From assembly GCF_900188415.1 (NCBI RefSeq), contig NZ_FZNV01000004.1, forward strand, positions 62,001 through 126,000: a stretch of DNA of 64,000 nt. The letters are read 5' to 3'. The notes beneath the pieces are model-generated. The model was given only the letters and a program-made list of their open reading frames with translations. It had not been told where the DNA came from and made no database searches. The translations under genes and the position numbers were made by a program. Below, in pieces: positions 48,702-57,819 of the stretch (position 1 is the first letter of the stretch; each line of letters begins with the position of its first letter). The DNA comes from Maribacter sedimenticola (lineage in GTDB: Bacteria; Bacteroidota; Bacteroidia; Flavobacteriales; Flavobacteriaceae).

Positions 48702-48858
48702 AAAACAATTAAATAATTTATTTGAACATTTATCTGTGGGCACGAACTAAATTGTCCGCTCAGGAACACTTCCTTAAAGTTAACAAAACTACTTAAGATC
48801 GTAACTCTTGGAATGTACCTAACCGGACAATCTAAATTTTAGTATTCCTATACCAACC

Positions 48859-50334
48859 CTAAACAATAGGCTTCATGGCAGTCATTGATTCACGTAAACG
48901 TGCACCTACAATTTCAACAGGATGCTCACGTAAAGCCTTGTTTACGGCAATTAGTTGTGCATTATCCACATCATTGTCCATACCCTCTGAGAAATTTTTA
49001 CCGATTACGTTGGTTTCTATGCCTTTCATAAAATCGGTCAATAAAGGTTTACAGGCATGATCAAAAAGATAACAACCATATTCTGCAGTATCAGAAATTA
49101 CACGGTTCATTTCAAACAATTTCTTACGTGCAATAGTATTGGCGATCAATGGGGTCTCATGCAAGGATTCGTAGTAGGCAGATTCGGCAATTATACCGGA
49201 TTCTGTCATTGCCTCGAAAGCCAACTCTACACCTGCCCTGACCATGGCCACCATAAGGACACCATTATCATAAAATTCCTGCTCGGTAATTTCTTGATCA
49301 CCTGCAGGTGTTTTTTCAAAAGCTGTTTCTCCAGTGGCAGCTCTCCAAGTCAATAAATTTTTATCATCATTGGCCCAATCCTCCATCATGGTTTTGGAAT
49401 AATGACCGGTCATGATATCGTCCATATGTTTTTGAAATAAAGGTCGCATTATATCCTTTAGTTCCTCTGACAACTCAAAAGCCTTAATTTTGGCCGGGTT
49501 GGTAAGACGGTCCATCATATTGGTGATACCTCCATATTTCATACCTTCCGTGATAGTCTCCCATCCGTATTGTATCAATTTAGAAGCATAACCTGGGTCT
49601 ATACCTTTTTCGATCATTTTATCAAAACATAAAATTGAACCGGTCTGTAACAATCCACAAAGTATGGTTTGTTCTCCCATTAAATCTGATTTCACCTCGG
49701 CAACAAAAGAGGACATTAATACGCCGGCCCTATCACCGCCCGTACCCACTGCATATGCTTTGGCTTGCTCCAAACCTTTTCCTTGAGGATCGTTATTAGG
49801 ATGAACAGCAATTAATGTAGGAACCCCAAAACCTCTTTTATATTCTTCGCGCACCTCAGAACCCGGACATTTTGGTGCCACCATAATTACTGTTATGTCC
49901 TCACGTATCTGCATTCCTTCCTCTACGATATTAAAACCGTGAGAATATGATAATGTGGCTCCTTTTTTCATCAATGGCATAACCGCACCAACAACAGCTG
50001 TGTGCTGCTTGTCCGGAGTAAGATTGATCACTACGTCCGCACTAGGAATCAATTCTTCATAAGTCCCAACGGTAAAACCGTTTTCAGTAGCATTGACATA
50101 GGATTGTCTTTTTTCCTTAATTGCAGCATCTCTAAGCGTATAGGAAATATCAAGTCCGGAGTCTCTCATGTTCAAGCCCTGGTTCAATCCTTGAGCACCG
50201 CAACCTACGATTACAATTTTTTTGCCTTTTAAAGCATTTACACCATCTGCAAACTCAGACGAATCCATGAAGCGGCATTTTCCAAGTTGCGTTAATTTAT
50301 CCCTTAATGATAGCGTATTAAAATAATTGGCCAT
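48859..50334 (-). CDS. ilvC: Ketol-acid reductoisomerase, class II (long form)
   Basis: The 491-residue protein has the NADPH-binding [17 protein letters not shown] and a duplicated C-terminal knotted domain typical of the E. coli/plant-type class II enzyme, not the shorter class I. It also has [29 protein letters not shown] and acidic metal ligands in [11 protein letters not shown]. It reduces and rearranges acetolactate or acetohydroxybutyrate. ilvN is 41 bases upstream. Confidence 0.97.
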   Translation of the reverse strand: MANYFNTLSLRDKLTQLGKCRFMDSSEFADGVNALKGKKIVIVGCGAQGLNQGLNMRDSGLDISYTLRDAAIKEKRQSYVNATENGFTVGTYEELIPSADVVINLTPDKQHTAVVGAVMPLMKKGATLSYSHGFNIVEEGMQIREDITVIMVAPKCPGSEVREEYKRGFGVPTLIAVHPNNDPQGKGLEQAKAYAVGTGGDRAGVLMSSFVAEVKSDLMGEQTILCGLLQTGSILCFDKMIEKGIDPGYASKLIQYGWETITEGMKYGGITNMMDRLTNPAKIKAFELSEELKDIMRPLFQKHMDDIMTGHYSKTMMEDWANDDKNLLTWRAATGETAFEKTPAGDQEITEQEFYDNGVLMVAMVRAGVELAFEAMTESGIIAESAYYESLHETPLIANTIARKKLFEMNRVISDTAEYGCYLFDHACKPLLTDFMKGIETNVIGKNFSEGMDNDVDNAQLIAVNKALREHPVEIVGARLRESMTAMKPIV

Positions 50335-50375
50335 TTTGTATTTACTTTATTTGATTATTGATAAAATTCTATTAA

Positions 50376-50894
50376 TTAAAATTCTTTTAGAATGGTAGAA
50401 ATTTTCATTTCATCCTTGGTAACGGATATTCTGCCTGAACGTACAAACTGCATTATTCCATAAGGTTTTAGCTGATCGTGCATTTCATCGATTTCATTTC
50501 TTCTTCCGCTTTTGGCGATAACAAAAAAATCTCTTGACACCGTTACTATTTGGGCATTGTTATCCTTAATTATATTCTGTATTTGACGTTCATCGAACAA
50601 AAGACCAGAAGCAATTTTGAACAAGGCGGACTCTTGGTAAATAGTTTCATCATCTGTATGATAATATGCCTTAATTACCTCAATTTGTTTCTCTATCTGC
50701 CCTACGATGTTATGTACCCATTTTTCTGTAGTATGCGCTACGATCGTAAACTTGGAGACATCGTCTATCTCAGATTTGGAGACGTTTAAACTTTCTATAT
50801 TAATATGTCTCTTTAAGAATATTCCTGATATCCTGTTCAGTAATCCAACATTGTTTTCTGAATATACCGATATCGTAAACCATTTATTTTCCAT
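50376..50894 (-). CDS. ilvN: Acetolactate synthase small (regulatory) subunit
   Basis: The 172-residue protein starts with an ACT domain (FTISVYSENNVGLLNRISGI, HINIESLNVSKSE) and continues with the ALS_ss C-terminal domain. It gives valine feedback control to IlvB. In this operon it is separated from ilvB by a methyltransferase gene, which is unusual because the two subunit genes are normally adjacent. Confidence 0.94.
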   Translation of the reverse strand: MENKWFTISVYSENNVGLLNRISGIFLKRHINIESLNVSKSEIDDVSKFTIVAHTTEKWVHNIVGQIEKQIEVIKAYYHTDDETIYQESALFKIASGLLFDERQIQNIIKDNNAQIVTVSRDFFVIAKSGRRNEIDEMHDQLKPYGIMQFVRSGRISVTKDEMKISTILKEF

Positions 50895-50953
50895 AAGCTT
50901 TCATTACCTACTCCTTTTAAAAAAGGATTTTATGGTATCGTTATTATTATATA

Positions 50954-51532
50954 TTATTTTTTTACAGCCATAATCAAGCCTGTAGACCAATTCATTTTTG
51001 TCAATTGTATATCTTTTCTTTGTTCTAGATATGCAATAAGTGCTGTTACATTGTCTGAATGACCTTCTGGCCAATTAGGTTGTTCCATCATATCATCTAT
51101 GATATAAAAACCACCAACGTTCAGCATTTGTAGGACCTCATTGATTTCACTGTATTTACCCGGCCATGCATCAGCGAAAATCAAATCGAACCGATCTTCT
51201 TGATGTTCCTTTATCCAAATTGCGGCATCCTTACATACAAGCTGTACCCTTTTGTCCTTCCCAAAATATTGGGTGGCTATGGAAATCAACTCTTGATCAT
51301 TATCTATTGACAATAAAGTAGCATTAGCGTCCATACCGTCTATCATCCATGAAAGACTTAGACCAATACCTGTACCGATTTCCAAGAATCTACCTCCAGG
51401 TTTTGAAGATATCAAGGTCTTAAGAAAACTACCCACAAAAAGGTCTGACGGCATCGTAAAACCAATTTCCTTAGATTTTTGCTGTATCTCTTCGTGCAAT
51501 TTTGGAATATCCTGTATGTTGGTATCGATCAT
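50954..51532 (-). CDS. Class I SAM-dependent O-methyltransferase-like protein inside the ilv operon
   Basis: The 192-residue protein has SAM motif I FLEIGTGIGLSLSWM, an acidic loop LLSIDNDQELI, DLIFADAWPGKYSE and YIIDDMMEQ, the arrangement of catechol-O-methyltransferase-like enzymes in which the Asp pair binds a metal. It starts 18 bases after the end of ilvB and ends 59 bases before ilvN, all on one strand, so it is probably co-transcribed. Its substrate is unknown; nothing in branched-chain synthesis needs methylation. Confidence 0.85.
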   Translation of the reverse strand: MIDTNIQDIPKLHEEIQQKSKEIGFTMPSDLFVGSFLKTLISSKPGGRFLEIGTGIGLSLSWMIDGMDANATLLSIDNDQELISIATQYFGKDKRVQLVCKDAAIWIKEHQEDRFDLIFADAWPGKYSEINEVLQMLNVGGFYIIDDMMEQPNWPEGHSDNVTALIAYLEQRKDIQLTKMNWSTGLIMAVKK

Positions 51533-51550
51533 GGTTAGGTTTATTACCTA

Positions 51551-53284
51551 TTATTTTAACCTAACCTCAGATACCGAAGCACCGGAAGGTATCATTGGAA
51601 AAACATTATCCTCTTGTTCTACCTTCACTTCCAAAAAGTAAGGTTTGTCAGAAGCTATCATTTCCTGAATGGTCGATTTTAAATCCTTACGTTCAGAGAT
51701 TCGTTTGGCCTCAATACTATAACCTTCCGCTATTTTTACAAAATCTGGATTTACCATTACGGTAGACGCATATCTTCGATCAAAAAACAATTCTTGCCAT
51801 TGACGAACCATGCCCAAATGCTCATTGTTCAAAACAACGATCTTGACCGGTAAATTATGCTGAAAGATCACCCCAAGTTCTTGAATAGTCATTTGGTAAC
51901 CTCCATCACCTATAATTGCGACCACTTCCCTGTCCATTGCACCCATTTTTGCCCCTATGGCTGCGGGCAATGCAAAGCCCATAGTACCCAATCCGCCAGA
52001 AGTAATATTACTTTTGGATTGTGAAAATTTGGCATATCTGCATGCAATCATTTGGTGCTGACCAACGTCTGATACTATGACGGCCTTATTATTGGAAGCC
52101 AGGTTTATTTCTTCGATTACCTCTCCCATGGTCAGTCCTTCCTTCGTTGGGTGGATATCGTTCTTAATAATAGTATCGAACTCTATTTTATATTTCTCCT
52201 TGAACTCGTTATGCCAAGCATCATGCTTGTTTTCGTTCAACAAAGGTAGAAGCAATCCTAAGGTTTCTTTTGAATTTCCTAAAACCGCTACATCTGCATG
52301 AACATTTTTATTGACTTCTGCGGGATCAATTTCAAAATGTATGACCTTGGCCTGTTTTGCATAATCCTCTAGCCTACCCGTTACACGATCGTCAAAACGC
52401 ATACCTATGGCGATCAATACATCACATTCATTGGTCAATAGATTAGGGCCATAATTGCCGTGCATACCAACCATACCCACATTTAAAGGATGTGCGGTAT
52501 CTAACGCAGATGCCCCCATGATGGTCCATGCAGCAGGAATACCCGATTTTTCGACCAATTTTTTCAATTCATCTTCCGCCTGTCCCAAAATAATGCCCTG
52601 TCCCCAAACAATAAAAGGTTTCTTGGCACCATTTATCAATTCTGCAGCAGCCTCAATTGCCTTTGCACTTGGTTTTGGAACCGGTTTATAACTTCTTACA
52701 CCGGTACATTTTTCATAGGAGAAATCCAATTCATCTATTTGTGCATTTTTAGTAATATCTACCAATACCGGACCTGGCCTACCAGATTTTGCCAAATAGA
52801 ACGCCTTTGCCATAACTTCAGGAATTTCAGAAGCCTCGGTAATCTGATAGTTCCATTTAGTAACCGGTGTGGAAATACCGATAATATCCGTTTCCTGAAA
52901 GGCATCTGTTCCCAGTAAGTGTCTGGTAACCTGACCTGTAATGCAGACCATTGGAGTAGAATCTATTTGCGCATCTGCAAGACCCGTGACCAAATTAGTT
53001 GCACCAGGACCAGAAGTAGCAATAGCCACACCAACTTTACCCGAAACACGTGCATACCCTTGGGCCGCATGTGTAGCGCCCTGTTCATGTCTGGTAAGAA
53101 TGTGTGTAAGTTTATCCTGAAATTTATATAGTTCATCATAGACGGGCATAATTGCACCACCGGGGTAACCATACATTGTATCGACACCTTCGGCCAATAA
53201 ACAATGAATTAATGCCTCTGCCCCAGAAATCTTGATAGTTTTCTTGGCAGTTGTACCTTTCTTCTTCTCTTTTACTGTTTCCAT
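51551..53284 (-). CDS. ilvB: Acetolactate synthase large (catalytic) subunit
   Basis: The 577-residue ThDP enzyme has the glutamate region YGYPGGAIMPVYDEL, HEQGATHAAQGYAR, GRPGPVLVDI, and the ThDP motif GDGGYQMTIQELGV...LNN near the C-terminus. It joins two pyruvates, or pyruvate with 2-oxobutanoate. ilvD lies 96 bases upstream. Confidence 0.97.
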   Translation of the reverse strand: METVKEKKKGTTAKKTIKISGAEALIHCLLAEGVDTMYGYPGGAIMPVYDELYKFQDKLTHILTRHEQGATHAAQGYARVSGKVGVAIATSGPGATNLVTGLADAQIDSTPMVCITGQVTRHLLGTDAFQETDIIGISTPVTKWNYQITEASEIPEVMAKAFYLAKSGRPGPVLVDITKNAQIDELDFSYEKCTGVRSYKPVPKPSAKAIEAAAELINGAKKPFIVWGQGIILGQAEDELKKLVEKSGIPAAWTIMGASALDTAHPLNVGMVGMHGNYGPNLLTNECDVLIAIGMRFDDRVTGRLEDYAKQAKVIHFEIDPAEVNKNVHADVAVLGNSKETLGLLLPLLNENKHDAWHNEFKEKYKIEFDTIIKNDIHPTKEGLTMGEVIEEINLASNNKAVIVSDVGQHQMIACRYAKFSQSKSNITSGGLGTMGFALPAAIGAKMGAMDREVVAIIGDGGYQMTIQELGVIFQHNLPVKIVVLNNEHLGMVRQWQELFFDRRYASTVMVNPDFVKIAEGYSIEAKRISERKDLKSTIQEMIASDKPYFLEVKVEQEDNVFPMIPSGASVSEVRLK

Positions 53285-53380
53285 AATTAATGATCAAATT
53301 CAAGCATTGCATTACTGATTACCCTGCCCGACATTATATTGCATCTAGTACTTAATTAAAAGTATACTACTTTTAATTGT

Positions 53381-55057
53381 TTAAAATTCATCTGTAACAC
53401 AACCTTGCGAGGCCGATGATACCATGCGGGCATATTTATATAAACTACCCCTTTTCACTTTCAATTCCGGTTGTTTCCAATTCTTTCTTCTCTCTGCCAA
53501 TTGCGCATCGGTAAGGTTCACGGATATTTCATTCTTTTCCGCATCTATGGTAATGATATCACCATTTTCCAAAAGACCAATTGTTCCTCCATCTTGGGCT
53601 TCAGGCGCAACGTGGCCAACCACAAAACCATGGGTACCACCAGAGAAACGACCATCTGTAATCAAGGCTACATCCTTACCCAGTCCGGCACCCATTATGG
53701 CCGCCGTTGGTTTTAACATTTCTGGCATTCCAGGTCCACCTTTTGGCCCTTCATACCGGATAACCACAACATCTCCTTTCTTGACTTCGCCCCTACCTAT
53801 ACCTGCATTTGCCAAAAACTCGTCATTATATACCTTTGCCGGTCCAGAGAAGTACAGGCCTTCCTTTCCGGTAATTTTGGCAACGGCACCTTCCGTGGCA
53901 AGGTTTCCGTAAAGAATACGCAAATGCCCAGTAGGTTTAATAGGGTTGTTCAACGGTTTAATTACTTGCTGATGCTCCAATAATCCAGGTAGCTCTGTCA
54001 AATTCTCCGCAATGGTCTTACCAGTAACGGTCAAGCAATCTCCATGCAGCATACCGTTTTCTAACATAAATTTCATTACCGCAGGTACCCCGCCCACACG
54101 GTGTACATCTTCCATTAAAAATTTACCGCTAGGCTTTAAATCTGCCAAAAACGGGGTGGTGTCACTTATTTTCTGAAAATCATCAAGCGTAAATTCTACA
54201 TCTGCGGCTTTGGCTATGGCCAAAAAGTGGAGAACGGCATTGGTAGACCCCCCTAAAAGCGTTAGCAAACGCACTGCATTTTCAAGGGATTTACGGGTAA
54301 TGATATCACTTGGTTTAATATCCTTTTCCAACAAGGTCCTCAAGGCCTTACCTGATTGTATGGCATCATTCTGTTTTGCTTTTCCTATTGCCGGATTAGA
54401 AGAGTTATAGGGCATGGCCATACCTAAGGCCTCAATAGCGGATGCCATGGTATTTGCCGTATACATACCACCACAGGCACCTGCTCCGGGACATGCGTTC
54501 TGGATAACTCCCTTGTAATCCTCTTCGTTCATGGTACCAGCAACTTTTTCTCCCCAAGCTTCAAAAGCGGAAACGACATCTAACTTTTTATCCTTAAAAC
54601 AACCAGAAGCTATAGTACCACCATATACCAAAACAGATGGTCTATTTAAACGGATCATGGCCATTAAGGCTCCCGGCATATTTTTATCACAACCTACAAC
54701 GGTAACCAAACCATCATAGTTCATGGCCTGTACTACCGTTTCCATAGAATCAGCAATTATATCCCTAGAAGGTAATGAATAACGCATTCCGTAAGTACCC
54801 ATGGATATACCGTCACTAACACCAATAGTATTAAAAACAAGACCTACCAACCCACTATCATTTACACCGGTCTTTACTTCCTGTGCCAAATCATTTAGGT
54901 GCATATTACAGGGGTTTCCTTCATAACCAGTACTCCCTATACCTATTAACGGCTTTTTTAAATCATCTTCCGTTAGACCTATGGCGTATAGCATTGCTTG
55001 TGCCGCTGGTTGTGTTGGATCTTGGGTTACATTCTTACTGTGCTTGTTCAATTCCAT
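53381..55057 (-). CDS. ilvD: Dihydroxy-acid dehydratase
   Basis: The 558-residue protein has Fe-S cysteines in [10 protein letters not shown] and [16 protein letters not shown], plus [17 protein letters not shown] and the N-terminal [16 protein letters not shown]. It dehydrates dihydroxy-isovalerate and dihydroxy-methylvalerate to the 2-oxoacids. First gene of the minus-strand ilv operon; see the promoter at 55103. Confidence 0.97.
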   Translation of the reverse strand: MELNKHSKNVTQDPTQPAAQAMLYAIGLTEDDLKKPLIGIGSTGYEGNPCNMHLNDLAQEVKTGVNDSGLVGLVFNTIGVSDGISMGTYGMRYSLPSRDIIADSMETVVQAMNYDGLVTVVGCDKNMPGALMAMIRLNRPSVLVYGGTIASGCFKDKKLDVVSAFEAWGEKVAGTMNEEDYKGVIQNACPGAGACGGMYTANTMASAIEALGMAMPYNSSNPAIGKAKQNDAIQSGKALRTLLEKDIKPSDIITRKSLENAVRLLTLLGGSTNAVLHFLAIAKAADVEFTLDDFQKISDTTPFLADLKPSGKFLMEDVHRVGGVPAVMKFMLENGMLHGDCLTVTGKTIAENLTELPGLLEHQQVIKPLNNPIKPTGHLRILYGNLATEGAVAKITGKEGLYFSGPAKVYNDEFLANAGIGRGEVKKGDVVVIRYEGPKGGPGMPEMLKPTAAIMGAGLGKDVALITDGRFSGGTHGFVVGHVAPEAQDGGTIGLLENGDIITIDAEKNEISVNLTDAQLAERRKNWKQPELKVKRGSLYKYARMVSSASQGCVTDEF

Positions 55058-55102
55058 AATGTAATTCTCGTATGCTTATCTTATTAGGTTCAGCTAGTAT
55101 AC

Positions 55103-55110
55103 CAAAGATA
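55103..55110 (-). promoter_or_regulatory. Candidate -7 promoter element of the ilv operon
   Basis: On the minus strand the site reads TATCTTTG, a match to TAnnTTTG, 45 bases before the ilvD ATG. The implied leader is about 40 bases, too short for a T-box. No TTG is seen at the standard -33 distance, so the call rests on one element. Confidence 0.45.
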
Positions 55111-55130
55111 AAAGTTTATAAAAGTTTATA
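55111..55130. repeat. 10-bp direct repeat upstream of ilvD promoter
   Basis: AAAGTTTATA occurs twice in tandem directly upstream (minus-strand sense) of the -7 element. One helical turn of spacing would place both copies on the same face of DNA, so it might bind a regulator; it may also be simple AT-rich sequence. Confidence 0.35.
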
Positions 55131-55265
55131 ATTTTAACAATATTGGACAATATAAATTCATTTCATTTAATTATCACTTAACTAATTGTAATTCAATTAA
55201 TTAAATAGGTAATTTATACCATATTCAATACTTCAAATCAACTAACAATTCCTATGGATTCTATA

Positions 55266-55303
55266 AAAAAACCTGTATCAAATTTATCTGATACAGGTTT
55301 TTT
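55266..55303. terminator. Terminator between the pxp and ilv operons
   Basis: AAAAAACCTGTATCA (55266-55280) pairs with TGATACAGGTTTTTT (55289-55303) around an 8-base loop. Genes on both sides run on the minus strand, so it most likely ends the pxp transcript about 207 bases after pxpC. Confidence 0.85.
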
Positions 55304-55322
55304 CCAATAATGAAAAGCTATA

Positions 55323-55344
55323 TCATTCCTACTTTAAGGAATGA
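55323..55344. other. Short hairpin beside the pxp/ilv terminator
   Basis: TCATTCCT and AGGAATGA form a perfect 8-bp stem with loop ACTTTA. It lies 20 bases upstream of the terminator in minus-strand sense. It lacks a T-run and may be part of a structured 3' end. Confidence 0.4.
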
Positions 55345-55509
55345 CACGGACCACATTATGAAAGATATTAATTGATAGCATACTACAATACTACATAATT
55401 TTATGATAGGATAAAAATCAATATTGGTTTGTATTATAACACTATACCGGATTCTCGTTAAATAACAATTGAAGATATAAAGACTACTACCAAATAATAG
55501 TTTGATTGA

Positions 55510-56349
55510 TTACACCAGTTTAAAATTTATGGGATTACCCACCCTTTTCTGTGCTAAAATACAGATGGCCTTATCCGTTAATTGCAATACCCTAGGATAG
55601 CCCCCAGTGGTTTGTCCATCCTTCATCAAGATAATCAACTTTCCTGCGGGAGTTAATTGTACCGTTCCAGGAAGTGTTGCGGAAGTGAGCATGGATAGGT
55701 TATGGGGAGTTATTGTTTCATGTACCTGATAGGCCATTCTGTTGTTTTCTTGTGCAACGGTAAATGTTTTTGAAAAAAGTTCCTCTAATTGCCTATCCGT
55801 TAAAAGGTCAAATTCCGGTCCTTTACAAACATGAAGGATGGTATCGTCCAGGAAGGAGGCTACTTTAAGCTCGGAAATTTTAGGTTGAAACAATTGTTGG
55901 TATTCATAGGCAACAACATCGCCATCCTTAAATCTATTGCTTTCTGTAATAGGTTTATAGTAAGATCGACTTCCCAATATTTTCTTAGCCGTAAAACCAC
56001 CCTTGACCCCTAGGTAACATCTAAAACCTTTGACCAATTTGCCAAATGAAACAATATCACCGGCTTCTATTTGATAAACCTTATAATTCTGTATGGGCAA
56101 GTTGTTCAATGTCGCTAACATTTTTGCTCCTCCCAGCACTATATACGTTTCTTCCTCAAATACCAACGTTGGACCCGTCATGGTAATTTCCAAGACTGCC
56201 GCAGTACGTTCGTTTTCCAATAAGGAATTTACCTTGAAAACGGACATTTCGTCCATAACTCCGGAAACGGGCACGCCTTTATTTCTATAAAAGAACCTAC
56301 CTTCATCTTGGACCGTAGTATAAAATCCCGCTTTTAAAACTTTAAGCAT
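55510..56349 (-). CDS. pxpC: 5-oxoprolinase subunit C (biotin-dependent carboxylase-like)
   Basis: The 279-residue protein has the KipA/PxpC pattern: YTTVQDEGRFFYRNKGVPVSG at the N-terminus (only part needed), SLLENERTAAVLEITMTGP and the C-terminal GGYPRVLQL. With PxpA and PxpB it forms the prokaryotic ATP-dependent 5-oxoprolinase that opens pyroglutamate to glutamate. It overlaps pxpB by 8 bases. Confidence 0.92.
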   Translation of the reverse strand: MLKVLKAGFYTTVQDEGRFFYRNKGVPVSGVMDEMSVFKVNSLLENERTAAVLEITMTGPTLVFEEETYIVLGGAKMLATLNNLPIQNYKVYQIEAGDIVSFGKLVKGFRCYLGVKGGFTAKKILGSRSYYKPITESNRFKDGDVVAYEYQQLFQPKISELKVASFLDDTILHVCKGPEFDLLTDRQLEELFSKTFTVAQENNRMAYQVHETITPHNLSMLTSATLPGTVQLTPAGKLIILMKDGQTTGGYPRVLQLTDKAICILAQKRVGNPINFKLV

Positions 56350-57079
56350 TCAATTGTATTTTTTCCGGTTGATAAATTCCTACTTCGGCCTCAATCTTAT
56401 GAAGCTTATAGGCCGCTCTTGAAATTTCAAAAAATTCTATTTTATCACCTACATTGACAAAACACGGATTTTCCTTGGATGCATCAAAAATTGGGACGGG
56501 ACAATTTCCTATAATATTCCATCCTCCTGGAGATTCCTGGGGATATATCCCTGCCTGCTTACCTGCAATACCCACTGCACCTTTTTCTACTTTTGCCCTG
56601 GGTGACACTTTTCTGTTGACCTCTAACTTTTCATTTAGTCCTCCTAAATACATAAATCCGGGTAAAAACCCAATACCAAAAACGGTATATTGGGCACCGG
56701 TATGCATTGCTATAATATCTGCTATGGAGATATTCAATTTTGCACCTACTTCTTGTAGGTCCAAACCAAATTCTTGATCATAGCATACCGGCAAACGCCA
56801 AAGAAATTTGCTTGTTTTGTCCTTATGACCCAATTGAGTATAATAATTTTCCAATTCCAAGGTCAACTTGTTATGATCAATTTCATGCTTTCTATTGACC
56901 AACATCAATGAATTATAGGACGGTACCATTTCCCAATCAGGATCGGCAAAACCATTAGATTGCAATATGACCTGATATTGTAATATAATTTCTAGGATTT
57001 GTTCATTGACGGTATGTGGCCATTCTATTAAAATAGCATGTACACCAAACGGTTTAATTTTGATTTTAGGGGAATTCAC
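56342..57079 (-). CDS. pxpB: 5-oxoprolinase subunit B (KipI-like)
   Basis: The 245-residue protein has the cyclophilin-like carboxyltransferase domain with FGIGFLPGFMYLGGL and GIAGKQAGIYPQESPGGWN. In Bacillus the homologue KipI was first known as a kinase inhibitor, but in the present operon 5-oxoproline cleavage is the natural role. It overlaps pxpA by 4 bases, so the subunits are translationally coupled. Confidence 0.92.
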   Translation of the reverse strand: MNSPKIKIKPFGVHAILIEWPHTVNEQILEIILQYQVILQSNGFADPDWEMVPSYNSLMLVNRKHEIDHNKLTLELENYYTQLGHKDKTSKFLWRLPVCYDQEFGLDLQEVGAKLNISIADIIAMHTGAQYTVFGIGFLPGFMYLGGLNEKLEVNRKVSPRAKVEKGAVGIAGKQAGIYPQESPGGWNIIGNCPVPIFDASKENPCFVNVGDKIEFFEISRAAYKLHKIEAEVGIYQPEKIQLNA

Positions 57080-57816
57080 GGTTTGAGTTGTAAATTAAAT
57101 TCTGGTAATTTAGATGTAATATACGTTAAAATATCAGACGCGGCTGGGGTATCTCCATGAAAACAATAGGTATCCGCATGAATGGGGACATTCATGTTTT
57201 CTATAGTTTTTACATGATTTTCTTTTACCATTAATAGTAAATGTTCCCATACATCCTTAGCATTGGTAATTAAGGCATTCTCTTCCTTTCTTGACACCAA
57301 ACTTAAATCTGTATGATAATTTCTATCCGCAAAGGCTTCCCGTTTAATGTTCCAATGAGCGGAAATGGCCAATTCCGCTATTAAACTGCCATAAGGAACA
57401 TATAAATACGTATTCTCCCTATATGGTTCAACAGCGTTCAAGAATACCAATGCCAAATTCCTGTTATTGGCAATATCATTATATAATGCACCATGAGGTT
57501 TAATATGATGCAATGGCATATCTAGCTTATTACAGATGTTCGTAAATACATTTAATTGCTCCCTAATTTGGCGTATTAAGTTGGTATGTGATATCGTCAT
57601 GGATACCCTGCCAAAATTTTCCCTATCCGGATATGAAGGATGGGCACCAATAGCTACCTCATGAATTTTTGCCAATTCTAAACAAATTGCTATACTTTCC
57701 GCAGAACCTGCGTGACCACCACATGCTATATTACATGAACTGATCAAGGGAAACAATTTTTCCTCATTGCCTACCCCTTCTCCAACATCACAATTTATAT
57801 CTATGCTTTTCCCCAT
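57076..57816 (-). CDS. pxpA: 5-oxoprolinase subunit A (LamB/YcsF family)
   Basis: The 246-residue protein starts with the family hallmark IDINCDVGEG and continues with SSCNIACGGHAG, GAHPSYPDRENFGR and HIKPHGALYN, an Asp/His-rich site that fits a metal-dependent hydrolytic step. It begins three bases after the stop of the Nramp-like gene upstream. Confidence 0.93.
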   Translation of the reverse strand: MGKSIDINCDVGEGVGNEEKLFPLISSCNIACGGHAGSAESIAICLELAKIHEVAIGAHPSYPDRENFGRVSMTISHTNLIRQIREQLNVFTNICNKLDMPLHHIKPHGALYNDIANNRNLALVFLNAVEPYRENTYLYVPYGSLIAELAISAHWNIKREAFADRNYHTDLSLVSRKEENALITNAKDVWEHLLLMVKENHVKTIENMNVPIHADTYCFHGDTPAASDILTYITSKLPEFNLQLKP

Positions 57817-57819
57817 GTA

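Larger units (their letters stand above)
55131..55509. other. Non-coding stretch between pxpC and the ilvD promoter region
   Basis: No open frame with coding character is seen on either strand. It holds two hairpins (listed separately) and otherwise AT-rich sequence. The distance of about 200 bases from pxpC to the terminator is unusually long for this compact genome. Confidence 0.5.

Noticed and set aside
55266-55303. Attenuator in an ilv leader transcript
   Set aside because: The candidate ilv promoter lies downstream of it (minus sense), no leader peptide with branched-chain codons was found, and it fits better as the end of the pxp operon.
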